64,000 nt of DNA from Rutidosis leptorrhynchoides (Eukaryota > Streptophyta > Magnoliopsida > Asterales > Asteraceae), in the NCBI RefSeq assembly GCF_046630445.1, contig NC_092333.1:185282001-185346000 (forward strand), read 5' to 3'. Position 1 is the stretch's first letter, and every line of letters starts with the position of its first letter. Of the stretch, positions 39,201-51,712 are shown piece after piece. A program made the position numbers and the translations under genes. The notes beneath the pieces were generated by a model, which worked only from the letters and a program-made list of their open reading frames with translations, was not told where the DNA came from and did no database searches.

Positions 39201-39598
39201 ATGAAATGATTATCTATGCTAAACTAATGAACTCACCAACCTTTTGGTTGACACTTGAAAGCATGTTTATTCTCAGGTACGAAAGAAATCTTCCGCTGTG
39301 CATATGATCATTTTAAAGATATTACTTGGAGTCATTCATGACATATTTCAAAAGACGTTGCATTCGAGTCGTTGAGTTTATCAAGATCATTATTAAGTCA
39401 ATTATAGTTGGATATATTATGAAATGGTATGTATGTCTGTTAACTTTAGATGTAATGAAAGATTATCTTTTCAAAACGAATGAAATGTTTGTAAAATGTA
39501 TCATATAGAGGTCAAGTACCTCGCGATGTAATCAACTGTTGTGAATCGTTTATAATCGATATGGACTTCGTCCAGATGGATTAGGACGGGTCCTTTCA
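35884..39598 (+). repeat. Element B 5' LTR
   Basis: The conserved outer parts match A and C. The variable middle, bounded by GATTCACGAATC (36027-36038) and TTCGTGAATC (38687-38696), contains an AT tract (36190-36245), CCA- and GAT-rich stretches, a 67-codon frame (36933-37136) with a hydrophobic, signal-like N-terminus of no recognisable family, and the tRNA-like module at 37991. The CAACC-TTTT-GGTTG hairpin lies at about 39238-39251. Confidence 0.88.
37991..38048 (+). other. tRNA-like module, element B 5' LTR
   Basis: ATGGTTAAGGGTG (A-box-like), then GAGAGGTCAGAGGTTCAAGCC with a B-box-like GGTTCAAGCC, followed by T-rich sequence. It is a degenerate homologue of the modules in A and C. Confidence 0.4.
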
Positions 39599-39600
39599 GT

Positions 39601-39612
39601 TGGTATCAGAGC
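39601..39612 (+). other. Primer-binding site of element B (initiator-Met tRNA)
   Basis: TGGTATCAGAGC, 2 nt after the LTR end, an exact match to the complement of the initiator-Met tRNA 3' end. Confidence 0.92.
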
Positions 39613-40031
39613 GGTGGTCTTAGCGAACCAGGTCTTGCATTAGTGTGGCTAACTGATAGTTGTTAGGATGCATTAGTGAGTCTGGACTTCGACCGTGTCT
39701 GCATGTCAAATGTTTTGCTTATCATTTCGTGTCGGAAATCATCTGCTTATCATCCTAAAGAAATTACATGCCTATCATTCTTAGTCTAGATACATCTTAC
39801 TGCAATGATTGCATGAATAGTGTATAGACAAAATTCGTATCTTAGCATACCTGCTAATTCATATCTTAGCATATCTGTTATTGTTATCTTTGCCTGACAG
39901 CTTCCGTAGATTCCTCCGTAACTTATGGGATTTTAGTATTATATATGCATATGTAAATTATGTATTGAAAGGTACTAATCTACATCCTATAATCTATTTC
40001 TTATCGAAAATCCTTCATCTGATCGTACGAG

Positions 40032-40556
40032 ATGAATTCCACAACCAGTTCGAGTCCCTCAGATTTCGATAGCTATTTCGATAGTTATTCCGACAGCTAT
40101 TCCGACATGGATATTCACCTAAGCCCCGAAAGCGGTGTCATCAAAAAGAATCAACAAATCAACCATCCCCAATTCATCTAATGGGTTCGTAAACGACTTA
40201 ATCAATGGAGACGCGAAGAAGGCGATCCTTTTCACCAACCGAATTCATCTCTTGGTGAAGAACCTGAAGCACTTATCGGCGAACCAGTCTGAAACACCAT
40301 CTCCACCCTCATTTCCCGAATATATCAACACGATTATATTATATCCACAATTCTAAACCTTATTCAGCCGCTCTTTCTAACCGACAATCATTCCGGAATA
40401 ATGAAAGAAGCCAATAAGCTTCGCGCTCGAGTAATCAATTTGCAGAATACGGTGCAAAACTTACCAGCTTCAGCAATAACATCAATACCATTACCACCAA
40501 CAACCCAAGTTTCAACGTCACACGCCTCAATATCTCATTCGGTACCTCGAATATAA
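40032..40556 (+). pseudogene. Element B gag-like protein with two stop codons
   Basis: One reading frame of 175 codons, beginning ATG at 40032 and ending TAA at 40554-40556, with internal TAA (after HPQFI) and TGA (after IGEPV; element A has CGA here). N-terminus Ser/Asp/Tyr-rich (SDFDSYFDSYSDSYSDMD), then VRKRLNQWRREEGDPFHQ, an acidic spacer, and a helical segment (IMKEANKLRARVINLQNTVQNL). The colinear copy in A (4380-4879) shows that this is the ancestral ORF of the family. By position it is Gag-like; no PF03732 domain or knuckle is visible. I do not recognise it. Confidence 0.55.
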
Positions 40557-41766
40557 TCATCGTTATAGGAATCGTTCTACATAAACTATCTTCGTCCTTC
40601 ATGACAATTATGTAATCTTTAATGTTTTAGAGATTATGTACTCTAGTTTTAGCCGTAAATCTGATGAGTTTAATATCACATTGACTCATTAAATCCATGA
40701 TTACGTCTGAAGAAAATATATATGTATATATGTCTTCATAAAGATTGTAATTAAAAATTCTTTTGTACAAACTGTTAATGGTTAAAATATTTTAACGGGT
40801 AGGTAATACCCGAGGAATATTTAGATTTCATATTAATAAGTTACATTGTACATTTTTCGAATCTGATTCAACAGTCATTTACTATCCTATTTACAACCAC
40901 TGATATACGAATCCGTTCACCACAGAATAACCATTTTTATTCAATTTCATATTTGGATTTTGACTTCTCAGAATCCAACAAGTGGCATAATGAAGAAAAC
41001 ATTGAACAAAATAAAATTTATTAGGAAAAAAAAAACGAATTAACTAATTGAAATATTGCTAAGAATCCACGCTAACTGTTCCTAGCTAACTGGTTACATT
41101 TTATTTATCGCAGTTTAATTATCGCAATTTTATTTATCGTCATTTAATTTCTGTTATTTACTTTACGCGCATTTAATTTATAGTCATTTAAATTCTGTTA
41201 TTTATTTTACGCACTTTAAATATCGGGACACGTATACAAGGTTTTGACATATCATATCGACGCATCTATATATATTATTTGGAATCACCATAGACACTCT
41301 ATATGCAGTAATGATCGAGTTCTCTATACAGGGTTGAGGTTGATTCTCAAATAATATATATAATTTGAGTTATGAACGAGTCTGAGACCTGTATACGGGT
41401 CACGATATGTATCAATTAATTCGAATATTATGTATTAAATTATTGAACTGCTAACTGTAGACTATCAACTAAGAACTATCAACATTGGACAATTAAAAAT
41501 GAATTAAAATATTGATTATAACATATGAAACTAAACAATTCTTCAAGTTTGCCACTTGATTTCATCTTAAACCCCATTTGTATTTTGACGATTACAATAT
41601 GCGTTCAAACCTTTCATGATTCTTGAAAACACCTCAATCGATAGGATGAATCAGCCGCACTTTATCTACGGAAGGAAAGATTTATGCATATAGTTATGCC
41701 CCTGAGAAACTCTCGGCAACTGAGTAAAAGTTTAACACGTAGCCGCGTAAGATCCTTTGGCATTTA

Positions 41767-41997
41767 TTAGCAAAAATAATTTTGCGATCCCTTTTCAAAG
41801 TAGCCAATTTTGTCACAGCTCCAGCAAGTCAACTTCGACTTTTCATTCGAAGTAGCCTTACTATAATCCTGATATATACGATTACCCTTTTGATACCGGA
41901 GAATTCGTTTATATTCCACCATATTACCAGCAGACGTATCAACAACCTCGTTGCTTCTTGGCTTAGATCTCTCTGAAAAATCATTATATTTATTCAC
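41767..41997 (-). pseudogene. Antisense zinc-knuckle fragment, element B
   Basis: A 76-codon frame opposite to the element, ending KLTCWSCDKIGYFEKGSQ, as in A (2942-3160) but open for longer upstream (FSERSKPRSNEVVDTSAGNM). The knuckle is degenerate (Tyr for His). Confidence 0.4.
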
Positions 41998-42369
41998 TGA
42001 AACCCTATCATATACTCATCCGCATCTTGTAATGAGAACTGCCATACCAATTACCGGGAATCGGCAATCAGTACTCTGAAAACTCACATCATATCTAAAT
42101 CAACAGTTATATGTATGACATTTATATCTTAGAATTATGATCTCTCATTTTGAAATTCTGAAAAGCACTCAGTCACAAATCAACACTATGAATGTTGAAA
42201 AAGTTGAATGAAGCAGCCGAAACCATAGACAACCGTAAACGACCTTAATCATCGGAAGTTTGATGATAAAGAATAGTATGTTGGAAAAGCTCAGAAAAGT
42301 TGGAACTAAAAAACGGATTGAGCTAACCACGAAGGGATCAAGGACAAATACAAGGACTAAACCCTATAT

Positions 42370-42890
42370 TCAAAGAATCCAGGTAATTCTGAATCCGATG
42401 AAATCTTTAGAGAATATCTTACTCCGAAGTCATGTTATAATCTTGCAGAAAATCTTTCTCCATCAACCATCGAACTTAGAAATTCCAAAATATCATCATC
42501 AATATCTTCAATATTTCTGAGAATATTTTCAAAAATATTCTCGTCCGAAATTATATACCTCTTCGTGCTTCCTGTGTATCATTATATCGGAAACATTCAA
42601 GAGAAAATTTAGTACCGAAAAGCAGATTATGCGAAACTATGAAGAAAGCTGTGGACAAATCATAAAGAATAAGTTTGACTTCAAAGAATCCAAATGATTC
42701 AATGTCTGATAAAGTCTTTAGTGCATATCTTGCTCCTTACTCTAAACCCTTGCAGACAATAGTTTCTATCATCCTCTGATCTTAGATATTCTGAGATATT
42801 ATCGTATCTTTCATTATAAATATCCTCCATATTTCTGGAGATATTTTTATAACTATTCTTATCTGAAATCATTAATCTATTCGTGCTATC
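42370..42890 (+). repeat. Diverged tandem duplication in element B interior
   Basis: TCAAAGAATCCA starts a unit at about 42370 and again at about 42681. Both units continue with GATAAAGTCTTTAG/GATGAAATCTTTAG-like and TTGCAGA segments, with a period near 310 bp. Element A has one copy (about 2340-2620), so this accounts for most of the 0.37 kb difference in interior length. Confidence 0.6.
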
Positions 42891-44116
42891 AGTATTACAT
42901 CATATAGAAACTGTTAGTTTCTATATTCTGTAAACTATCGAGCTTAAAATATGAATGTTATTGAAGTAATGTTGGGAATTGATGCATGAATTAGTATAAT
43001 ATAATGACACTTGATCAACGTGATTATATTACAGTAAGTCATGCTGAGTTTCTAATGGGACGTGATGATTCACAGAACCTAACGTCATCACGTGCCATGT
43101 TACATAACTCTTTCATTCTACTTAACTTCTGAACATATCAAGAAAATATATTCTTGATAGTTCTATTTTCAGTGATTCTAAAAAAATTTGACAAATTAAA
43201 TCGTGCTATCACGTTCCTTCCTGCCTAGAACATTATAATCATTCGAAACTCTATATCTACAAATTCTGGACTATTTTTCGCTTGGTGTAGAATAGGGACG
43301 AGAAAACAAAAGCATGCAGCTCCGAAAGAGAAAAGGGGTATAAAACGTAGCAAATAAAAGAGAGCATTAACTGTGAATGACGATAATTATAGAAGACGGA
43401 AGCAGGGACTCTAAGATATAAGAGAAAATATATAACCCAATAACAACACGGAGGTTACAAACCATGGATATTAATACGAATATCAATATAAAGACACGGT
43501 ATAATTAAGAATAGTTTCACCCCAAGGTAATAGTAGAAGTAAACAGATTCTTCTGATGAAAGATTGAAAAGAAGGATGACAGAAATGATAATTAAGAAAA
43601 TATCAAGGAGTAGAACAGGATGCAGTATTTTCCCAACCTTTTAGAAGTAAGAATTAAGAATGAAAGTATAGGAATGATGAATATAAGGGAATAGAAGAAG
43701 TTCATTTATAGTAAAAATATCAGACGGGGTAATCAAGGCAGATCCCAGTATTTAATTATAGAGACCTTAATTTTCTTACTCGCCGAAGAATCAAATCTCT
43801 CAAACTTCGAAGATTTTCTTTAAATTCCTTGAATTCCGGAATTCAACCAAGACAACGTAAAAGATTAAGACGCGCCTTATTTTCTAAATTCAAACCTGAC
43901 TACGTCAAAAGTTAAAAACAAATCTTTGTTTCTCATTTCATTCTTTTGTGAATAGCTTCATTCGTACTCTTCGAATAATCGATTCTTTTTTTCCATATTA
44001 CTCAATGATGATAAAACTCTATTTATCAACTCATATTCGTCATGAAAACATTTTTATTATTAGCCATGACCACCTCACTCAAATTTCGGGACGAAATTTC
44101 TTTAACAGGTAGGTAC

Positions 44117-47100
44117 TGTGACGACCCGGGAATTTTCGACCAAATTTAAACTTTAATCTTTATATGTTTCCGAAACGATAAGCAAAGTCTGTAATGTTGA
44201 GTCTCGAAAACTTTGGAACAGTTTACATGAACACATTTGCCCTTTTGACTATTCTCGATGATTCATGAATTACTATTTGTAAATAGATACATATATATTT
44301 AAATATATGAATATACAATAATAAGTTGAATTACAATTTAAAATATTATATGATTTAATATTTAAAATTTATTATGTAAAATAAAATAAAATATAACATT
44401 ATAATAATTATTATTCAAAAAGTATATATATATATATACATAAATAAAGTATATAGAATATATATTTTGTGATTTTGAAGTTATTTAGTAAACGACGGTA
44501 ACGCTCAATTGTCATTCAATTAAACGAGATAAAAAGGAACTTATATAATTTTAAAATAAACGGTGATCCGAAAGTGAGTTCTATAAATTTTAGGCTTACT
44601 AAAAGTGTATTTAGGATCTAATTATTAAATTTTAACATTTTTTATATTTTAGTCAGAATTGAGAGGGACAGTCAATGTAATTTTTATTTAGTAATTAATA
44701 ATCAAATTTTATACCACAATGACTGAAATGAATAAAGAAAATTTTTATAAAAATTTGGGATTTTTCCAAAGACTTTTATCCGCCACTAATTTCAAATAGT
44801 GCACGATACACAGCCCGTGAAAACTGTCGGTAGTGTACACCCAACAAATTATCACGAGATGCTAACTGATTACTACTTTTGCTTTTGTTTGATTCTATTG
44901 AAAATAAAGTAGATACTTATTATTATTATATTATTTAACTTTACCGTTTTTGTTTTGCAAGTAATATTCTACGGAGTATTATTATATATGCATATATATT
45001 TTGCATTTCATCAAACCACCATTGATATAACTACTTCTTACTCTTTGATCGTGAACCCAAACAACTATCATATTCGTGTTATGTCTTTATTTTCGGTTTA
45101 ACCCAAGAAAACAACAAGAACCATTATGGTTCACCATCTTGAAACCATCCTAACCACCACCATAACCATGCTCATGTTATTTTTCTTTCTTGTTTTATCT
45201 TCAACCGGAAAACCGTCAACACCATCAATAACCCGAAATCACCCCACCTTGATCACCTTCCATCACCACAAGCAGCCGGAACCACCTTCTACGACCACTC
45301 TTATGCCACCCTTCATCCACCACCTATAACCATAACATCATGAACAACCATCGAACCACCTCTATCTCTATCTATCTCTCTCCTAATCCTTGTCACCGAG
45401 AACCATGAACAACCACTTTAATCATCACCTTGATTTTTCTTCTCCGTGTAATCGACAACCATCATGTTATACTATTTTCCGGTCAACCCACACCTCCACC
45501 TTCACCCCACCGCCGTGAACTTCCAACACACACACATACATGATCATAACCACCATCACCGGTTAATACCCATCATCACCCTTCTCTCTCTCATCCTTTC
45601 TCCCCCTTTTAAATTTCATCGTAAACCACCACCAACAAATTCACCTGTATGAATTCGATTCTGTTCCTGCAAAGATGATAAGATGATAGATATAATATTG
45701 ATGATGAGATGATGGCAAGATTAATTGATGTTGGATGGTGGTACAGTAATGATGATGATGATACCGATATGAGATGATGATGATGTATTGTTAAAGATGA
45801 GGAGTGGAGGATGCTCGATGATCTTATATCAATGAGATGAAGGTGATATGAACGTGTACGATAATGATGATGATTGTGATGAAACGATCGATGATGATTG
45901 ATGAGGAAGTTGGAACCGACCTATTTTTTTTTTTGTTTTGGCGACACACTAGCAAACCGTGTGCTGCTACTTGCTTTTTCTTTTGATTTTTTTTAATGAA
46001 ACCCTATCAATTCCTATTAACTTCGTAAATGGGTTTCAACCAAATTAAACTTGTTGGGCCGTATAAAGTTAGTAGACTCACAAACTAGGTTTAGTTGTTG
46101 GGCTGCCTTTCTCTTTGGGCCGAAAGAAACTGGTTAATATATATAGTATACGGTTTTTAATTAGAAAAGAAAGATAGAATGATGGTTAAGGGTGTTTGCG
46201 TATAACGAGAGGTCAGGGGTTCAAGCCCGAGCAGCGGTGTTTATTTTCTTTTTAAGAGCTCATTACTTGGAGGTAGTATTATTATCCTATTTGTTATTAT
46301 TAACATTATTATATTTTTATTATTATTACGAATATTAATTATTATGATATAAAAGAAAATATAAATTTAGAAAATGTTAAGATGAAAGTAGATATGGTTA
46401 TGATTACGCTTAATGATACAATTAAAACACTAAGTATTAAGAACGATGTTATATTTATATAGACATGGTAAAAAGGAATGTTATATGTTATAATCATCAA
46501 ATTTAATCAAGTATTATTTTATTATCCTTATTAATATTATTAACATTATTATTATTAATACAAATAAAATGACAAACATTAGAAACAAAAGTATTATTTT
46601 CAATATCCTTACTAAATATAATTATTACTATTAATATTATTAATTTAGTACTATTATAGTTATTAATATTACAAACAAAAGATTTATATAAAAACATAGT
46701 TATTAACTAACAACTCCATTAGTATTTTATAATTATTTATGTAAAATATATAAAATAAATATATTTAAGTTATTAATGAAACACATAATTTATCAAGATT
46801 ATATTTATATCACTAATAAAATATGAATTTGTTCGATTTCCATTATATGTGTTAATATATACATAAATGATATAGGTTCGTGAATCCGAGGCCAACCCTA
46901 CATTATTCAATGTTGTCATATGTATTTTTACTACAAAATACATTAGGTGAGTTTCATTATTCCCTTTTTAAATGCTTACGCAATATATATTTTTGGGACT
47001 GAGAATACATGCGCTGTTTTTATAACTGTTTTACGAAATAAACACAAGTACTTCAAACTACATTCTATGGTTGGATTATCTAATCGAATATGCCCTTTTT

Positions 47101-47788
47101 ATTAAGTCTGGTAATCTAAGAATTAGGGAACAGACACCCTAATTGACGCGAACTCTAAAGATAGATCTATCGGGCCCAACAAGCCCCATCCAAAGTACCA
47201 GATGCTTTAGTACTTCGAAATTTATATCATGTCCGAAGAAGGATCCCGGAATGATGGGGATATTCTTATATGTATGTTGTGAATGTCGATTACCAGGTGT
47301 TCAATCATTATGAATGATATTTTTGTCTCTATGCATGGGACGTATGTTTATGAGAAATAGAAATATGAAATCTTGTGGTCTATTAAAATTATGAAATGAT
47401 TATCTATGCTAAACTAATGAACTCACCAACCTTTTGGTTGACACTTGAAAGCATGTTTATTCTCAGGTACGAAAGAAATCTTCCTCTGTGCATATGATCA
47501 TTTTAAAGATATTACTTGGAGTCATTCATGACATATTTCAAAAGACGTTGCATTCGAGTCGTTGAGTTTATCAAGATCATTATTAAGTCAATTATAGTTG
47601 GATATATTATGAAATGGTATGTATGTCTGTTAACTTTAGATGTAATGAAAGATTGTCTTTTCAAAACGAATGCAATGTTTGTAAAATGTATTATATAGAG
47701 GTCAAGTACCTCGCGATGTAATCAACTGTTGTGAATCATTTATAATCGATATGGACTTCGTCCGGATGGATTAGGACAGGTCCTTTCA
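44117..47788 (+). repeat. Element B 3' LTR
   Basis: A near-identical copy of 35884-39598. It is preceded by GGGACGAAATTTCTTTAAC and GGTAGGTAC, the same junction as in element A. It contains a tRNA-like module at 46182-46240 (B box GGTTCAAGCCC, better preserved than in the 5' LTR) and the inverted repeat at 44260-44271 and 46875-46886. Confidence 0.9.
46182..46240 (+). other. tRNA-like module, element B 3' LTR
   Basis: GATGGTTAAGGGTG, then GAGAGGTCAGGGGTTCAAGCC. Two differences from the 5' LTR copy near the B-box-like part restore a better GGTTCAAGCCC. Confidence 0.45.
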
Positions 47789-48720
47789 TATCATCTGCAG
47801 ATCGCGGTTGTTGCATGGCTCTATCAACAGGAAAGGTAACACTCTCGTCCTCTATACTTAGGGTCAATTTCTTACCGAACACGTCTATTATTGTTTTAGC
47901 CGTGTTTAAGAATGGTCTTCCTAATATGAGAGGAACTCGAGAATCTTCTTCCATGTCCAGAATAACAAAATCTACTGAAAATACTAAAGTACCAACTTTA
48001 ACTAGCATGTTTTCCATTATCCCTCTAGGATATTTTACTGATCGATCGGCTAGTTGTATGCTTATTCATGTTGGTTTTAATTCTCAAGGTCTAGTTTAGC
48101 GTATAGTGAATACGGCATTAAATTTATACTAGCACCTAAGTCTGCCAATGCTTCTATTGAACTAAGACTACCCAGAAAACATGGAATTGTGAAACTTCCT
48201 GGATCTGATAATTTTTCTGGTATCTTATTCAACAGTACTGCAGAACAATTAGCATTCATAGTAACAGCCGAGAGTTCTTCTATTTTCTTTCTATTTGTGA
48301 TTAGATCTTTTAAGAATTTAGCATATCTTGGCATTCCTGAAATCACATCAATGAAAGGAAGATTGACATTTATTTGTTTAAATATATCCAGGAATTTGGA
48401 TTGCTCGGCTTCAAGTCTTTCTTTTCTCATTTTACTTGGGTAAGGAAGTGGTGGTTGGTATGGTTTAACATAAGGTTTTGCCTTAACTGTGTTATCTTCA
48501 TTAACCTTTTCAACTACCGATTCTGTTTCCTTTTCTTGATCAGATTGTGTTTCTTGTGAAGTAGGAATAGAGTCATTAGAAATTATAGGTATTTCAGGTG
48601 GTTTAAGTGTAATACCACTTCTCGTGGTAATGGCTTTGGCTGTTTTATTCTGGGGGTTAGCATTTGTATTGCTAGGTAGACTTCTCAGTTTTCTTTCACC
48701 TATCAACCTTGCTAGGTTAC
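47789..48720 (-). pseudogene. pol: D2 protease and end of gag
   Basis: Two open pieces. 48077-48724 carries the C-terminal part of Gag, LPFIDVISGMPRYAKFLKDL and the protease active site ALADLGASINLMPYS. The piece whose coding continues to 48017 carries LILGRPFLNTAKTIIDV. A frameshift lies between them near 48080. Coding continues rightward into gag and is cut on the left by element B. Its colinear match to D1 shows that B landed in the protease-RT linker. Confidence 0.85.
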
Positions 48721-50242
48721 TCACTTCTTATTCCAAATTTTGAATTGAAGCTTGTTGATTTCTAAATGCTTGAGCATTTTGTTCATTGGTTTGTTTCTGA
48801 GATGTGAAAAATTGAGTTTGAGATTCAACTAGCTTCGACATCATGTCTTCTAAATTTGGCTTTTTATCATCGGTTTATGGTGGTTTAATTGGAAAAATAG
48901 GTCTTTGCTGATTGTAAGTATTATTGGATACTTGCTGATTACTAGGACCTTGTTGGTTATTGTATGGAACATTTCGGTTATAATTCTGATTGTAGTTTGG
49001 TCTTGGCGGTTGATAATTATTTTGATAATTATTTCTAGGCCTTTGGTTTATGTATGAAACATTCTCTCGTTGTTCCATTGTTTGTTCAATACTGAGACAA
49101 TCTTTTGTCAAATGTGGTCCTCCACACTGCTCACAACTAATTCGTATTGCGTAAATATCTTTAGTCATCTTTTCCATTCGTCTCTCGAAAGCATCTATCT
49201 TTGCAGAAATGGAATCAAAGTCATGGCTAGAATCGACTCTAGCCGCTTTAGATGATCTAACGATGTCTTTTTTTTGGTGCCACTCATGTGAGTGGGAAGC
49301 AGTGTTATCAATAATTTTGTAAGCTTCAGTTGCAGTATTCTTCATAATGGAACCACCAGCTGCTATATCGATGTCTTTGCGTGTAGTAATGTCGCATCCT
49401 TGATAGAATATTTATAATATTTGATAAGTGTCTAAACCATGTTGAGGACATCCTCTCAACAACTTTCCAAATCTTGTCCACGCCTCATATAGAGTCTCAT
49501 TTGGCTTTTGCGTGAATGTAACAATTTCTCCTTGAAGTCTCACGGCTTTAGATGCCGGAAAGAATTGTTTAAGAAATTTTTCAACTAAAACATCCCATGT
49601 ATCAATCACCCCTTCAGGTACCGATTCTAACCAATCTTTGGCTTCTCCCTTTAAAGTTCAGGAAAATAACATGAGATATATCTGTTCATCCTCAACTTCT
49701 CTGATCTTGAATAGAGTACAAATCCTATTAAAGGTTCGAAGATGTTCGTTTGGATCTTCCTTCGGCGCACCACTAAATTGGCATTGATTAGTTACCATAT
49801 GTAGGATTTGTCCTTTGATTTCATAATCTGGCGCATTAATGTCTGGTTGAGTAATTGCATGACCTTGGCCAATGCGTTTAGCTCTCATTCGGTCTTTCAT
49901 ACTTAAAGGTTCCAGATTTTCCATGATTGAATTTGTTGAATCTGAATCACTAGAGGATTCTGACTTAATGGTTTCTTCCTCGACAATCTCTGGATGAGTG
50001 ATTTGTGGTTCAGGAGGAATGATTAGTGGTTCAGGATCTCTGAATTGTCCCTGAATATCCTCCGGATTCTCAATTGTGAGGTCGGGTTGAAAAAATGGAT
50101 TATCGAAAATTTGAATTGGAGTACTTGGTCGACTAGATGACGATTCTAAAGAAAAATTAACGGCGACAATATTAGCTAGATGTCTTGATCGAGTTACAGG
50201 TGGTGAACGTATGAAAGGTGGTGAACGTTTTGCTCGGTGCAT
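48721..50242 (-). pseudogene. gag: D2 gag
   Basis: ATG at 50242 (MHRAKRSPPFIRSPP). Gag domain to a Trp-to-TGA stop near 49658 (after LMLFS), open again at 49412-49609 (LQGEIVTFTQKPNETLYEAW), a second stop at about 49412 (YQIL then TAA), then 48875-49345 with the knuckle CEQCGGPHLTKDC and the Asn/Gln-rich linker, and further stops near 48873 and 48727. It is colinear with D1 gag, and the two can be compared codon by codon. Confidence 0.88.
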
Positions 50243-51412
50243 TCACTGAATATCCTATTAGTTATAAAAGATAAAAATTATATAAGTTGTCAAATTAATA
50301 GACTTTTCTACTTTTGCCCACGTTTCGAATAGCCAATAGATGCAGTAGGTAGCCAGGACCCTTTAAATCGGAAGCCCACAACTCGCCACTAACAAATCCA
50401 ACTATTACTACGAAGCAGAAAATTTTGGATGTCTATCAATTTAACTGCTTAAAATAATTTTTCGTCGAAATTTAAAGAAGATAAAATCTATGTCCTAAAA
50501 CTTAAAAGCCTAAAAACTAAGAATTAAAACTTACGTCTAAAAGTATCTAAGCTTAAAAGGAATTCTATATCCAAAACGGCAATAACTTAAAAAGGCACTA
50601 AAACTTTATTTAAAACTAAAGAGATAAACAACGTCGTAAAATTCTAAGGCGTCTAAATCTTAATCTAAAGAAAAAGCACTTAAGAGATTTTACGGCAAAG
50701 CTTAGAAATCTAGAAATATAAATAAACTACGGCAAAATACTAAACATAAAACTAATTACGAATGATAAAATAAACAATATACGAATAAACAATTAAAAAG
50801 ATACGAAATATAGAAATAAAACTTAAAGTTATGAAAATACAATTTTTATAAAAATATTATTTTTATATTATTATTTTATAAAAGTATTATTTTTATAATT
50901 AATAAAACTAATTTATACTAAATATTACAAATTAAATAAAACTAAAACTAAATATTAAAATACTTAACCCTAATTAGGTTTTAATTAATAATAATAATAA
51001 TTAAAACATAAACCCTAATCTGGTCGTACCAGGTACCAGACCTGTCAAGTCACCTCATGCAATCGCATGAGGTGTTAGTTGTCTGGCCATGCGATCGCAT
51101 GGATTCGGGTTCCAGGCCAAATATTGGGCTGCTACAGTGTAGTGGCCCGATTACTTTTTATTTATTTTTTTCTGATTTTTAAATTTATAAAAAAATTATA
51201 TGTAATAAAAAAACTTATATTTAAAAAATAATAATTATTAGTTTTAATTTTTAACAAAAGAAAAATAAAAATATAAACTTTTTAATTTAAATAGAAATAT
51301 ATTTTTCTTTTATATTTTTGTATTTTAAAACTTATATAAAATTATATTTTTACAAAAATAGCTTAAAAACTAATTTTTTTTAATAGCGTTTCGCTTTTGG
51401 CGTTGATGAGAT
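50243..51412 (-). other. D2 leader
   Basis: About 1.2 kb, AT-rich and non-coding, homologous to the D3 leader. The only GC-rich island is the palindrome pair at 51053-51102. Confidence 0.7.
51053..51102. promoter_or_regulatory. Paired palindromes, D2 leader
   Basis: CCTCATGCAATCGCATGAGG (51053-51072, arms intact with one central mismatch) and CCATGCGATCGCATGG (51087-51102). The outer bases of the first differ from CCATG on both arms in a compensating way, so symmetry is kept. Core-to-core spacing is 32 bp. Confidence 0.65.
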
Positions 51413-51430
51413 TCTCCGGCAGCGACGCCA
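51413..51430 (-). other. Primer-binding site of D2 (Asp tRNA)
   Basis: Reading minus, TGGCGTCGCTGCCGGAGA, three mismatches to the tRNA-Asp complement. It begins 8 nt after the LTR. Confidence 0.75.
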
Positions 51431-51438
51431 AAAATACT

Positions 51439-51670
51439 TGATGTTATGCGAGGTGTATACAAAATAGTTATATTTTTATTGCGAAATACTATTAAATACA
51501 ATACAATTTTACACAAGTTATTTATTTATTTATTGAATGGAATATACCTAAACCTTGCTACAACACTATAGGCAGTGTACCTAATCGTACAGTAGTGTAG
51601 TTTTTAGTAAGTCCGGTTCATTCCGCCGGGAGCTAGCCAAGTTTAACGCTATATATTTTTAAACTATATT

Positions 51671-51712
<42 letters not shown>

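Larger units (their letters stand above)
35884..47788 (+). mobile_element. Element B: complete LARD-like long-LTR retrotransposon (11.9 kb)
   Basis: LTRs at 35884-39598 (3715 bp) and 44117-47788 (3672 bp), both TGTGACG...TTTCA. Target duplication TATCA at 35879-35883 and 47789-47793. Removing B restores ACATGTATCATCTGC, as found uninterrupted in D1. The LTRs are nearly identical; their 43-bp length difference lies mostly in one AT tract, so insertion was recent. The interior of 4.5 kb has a primer site and one broken gag-like ORF but no pol. It would depend on another element for mobility. Confidence 0.92.
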
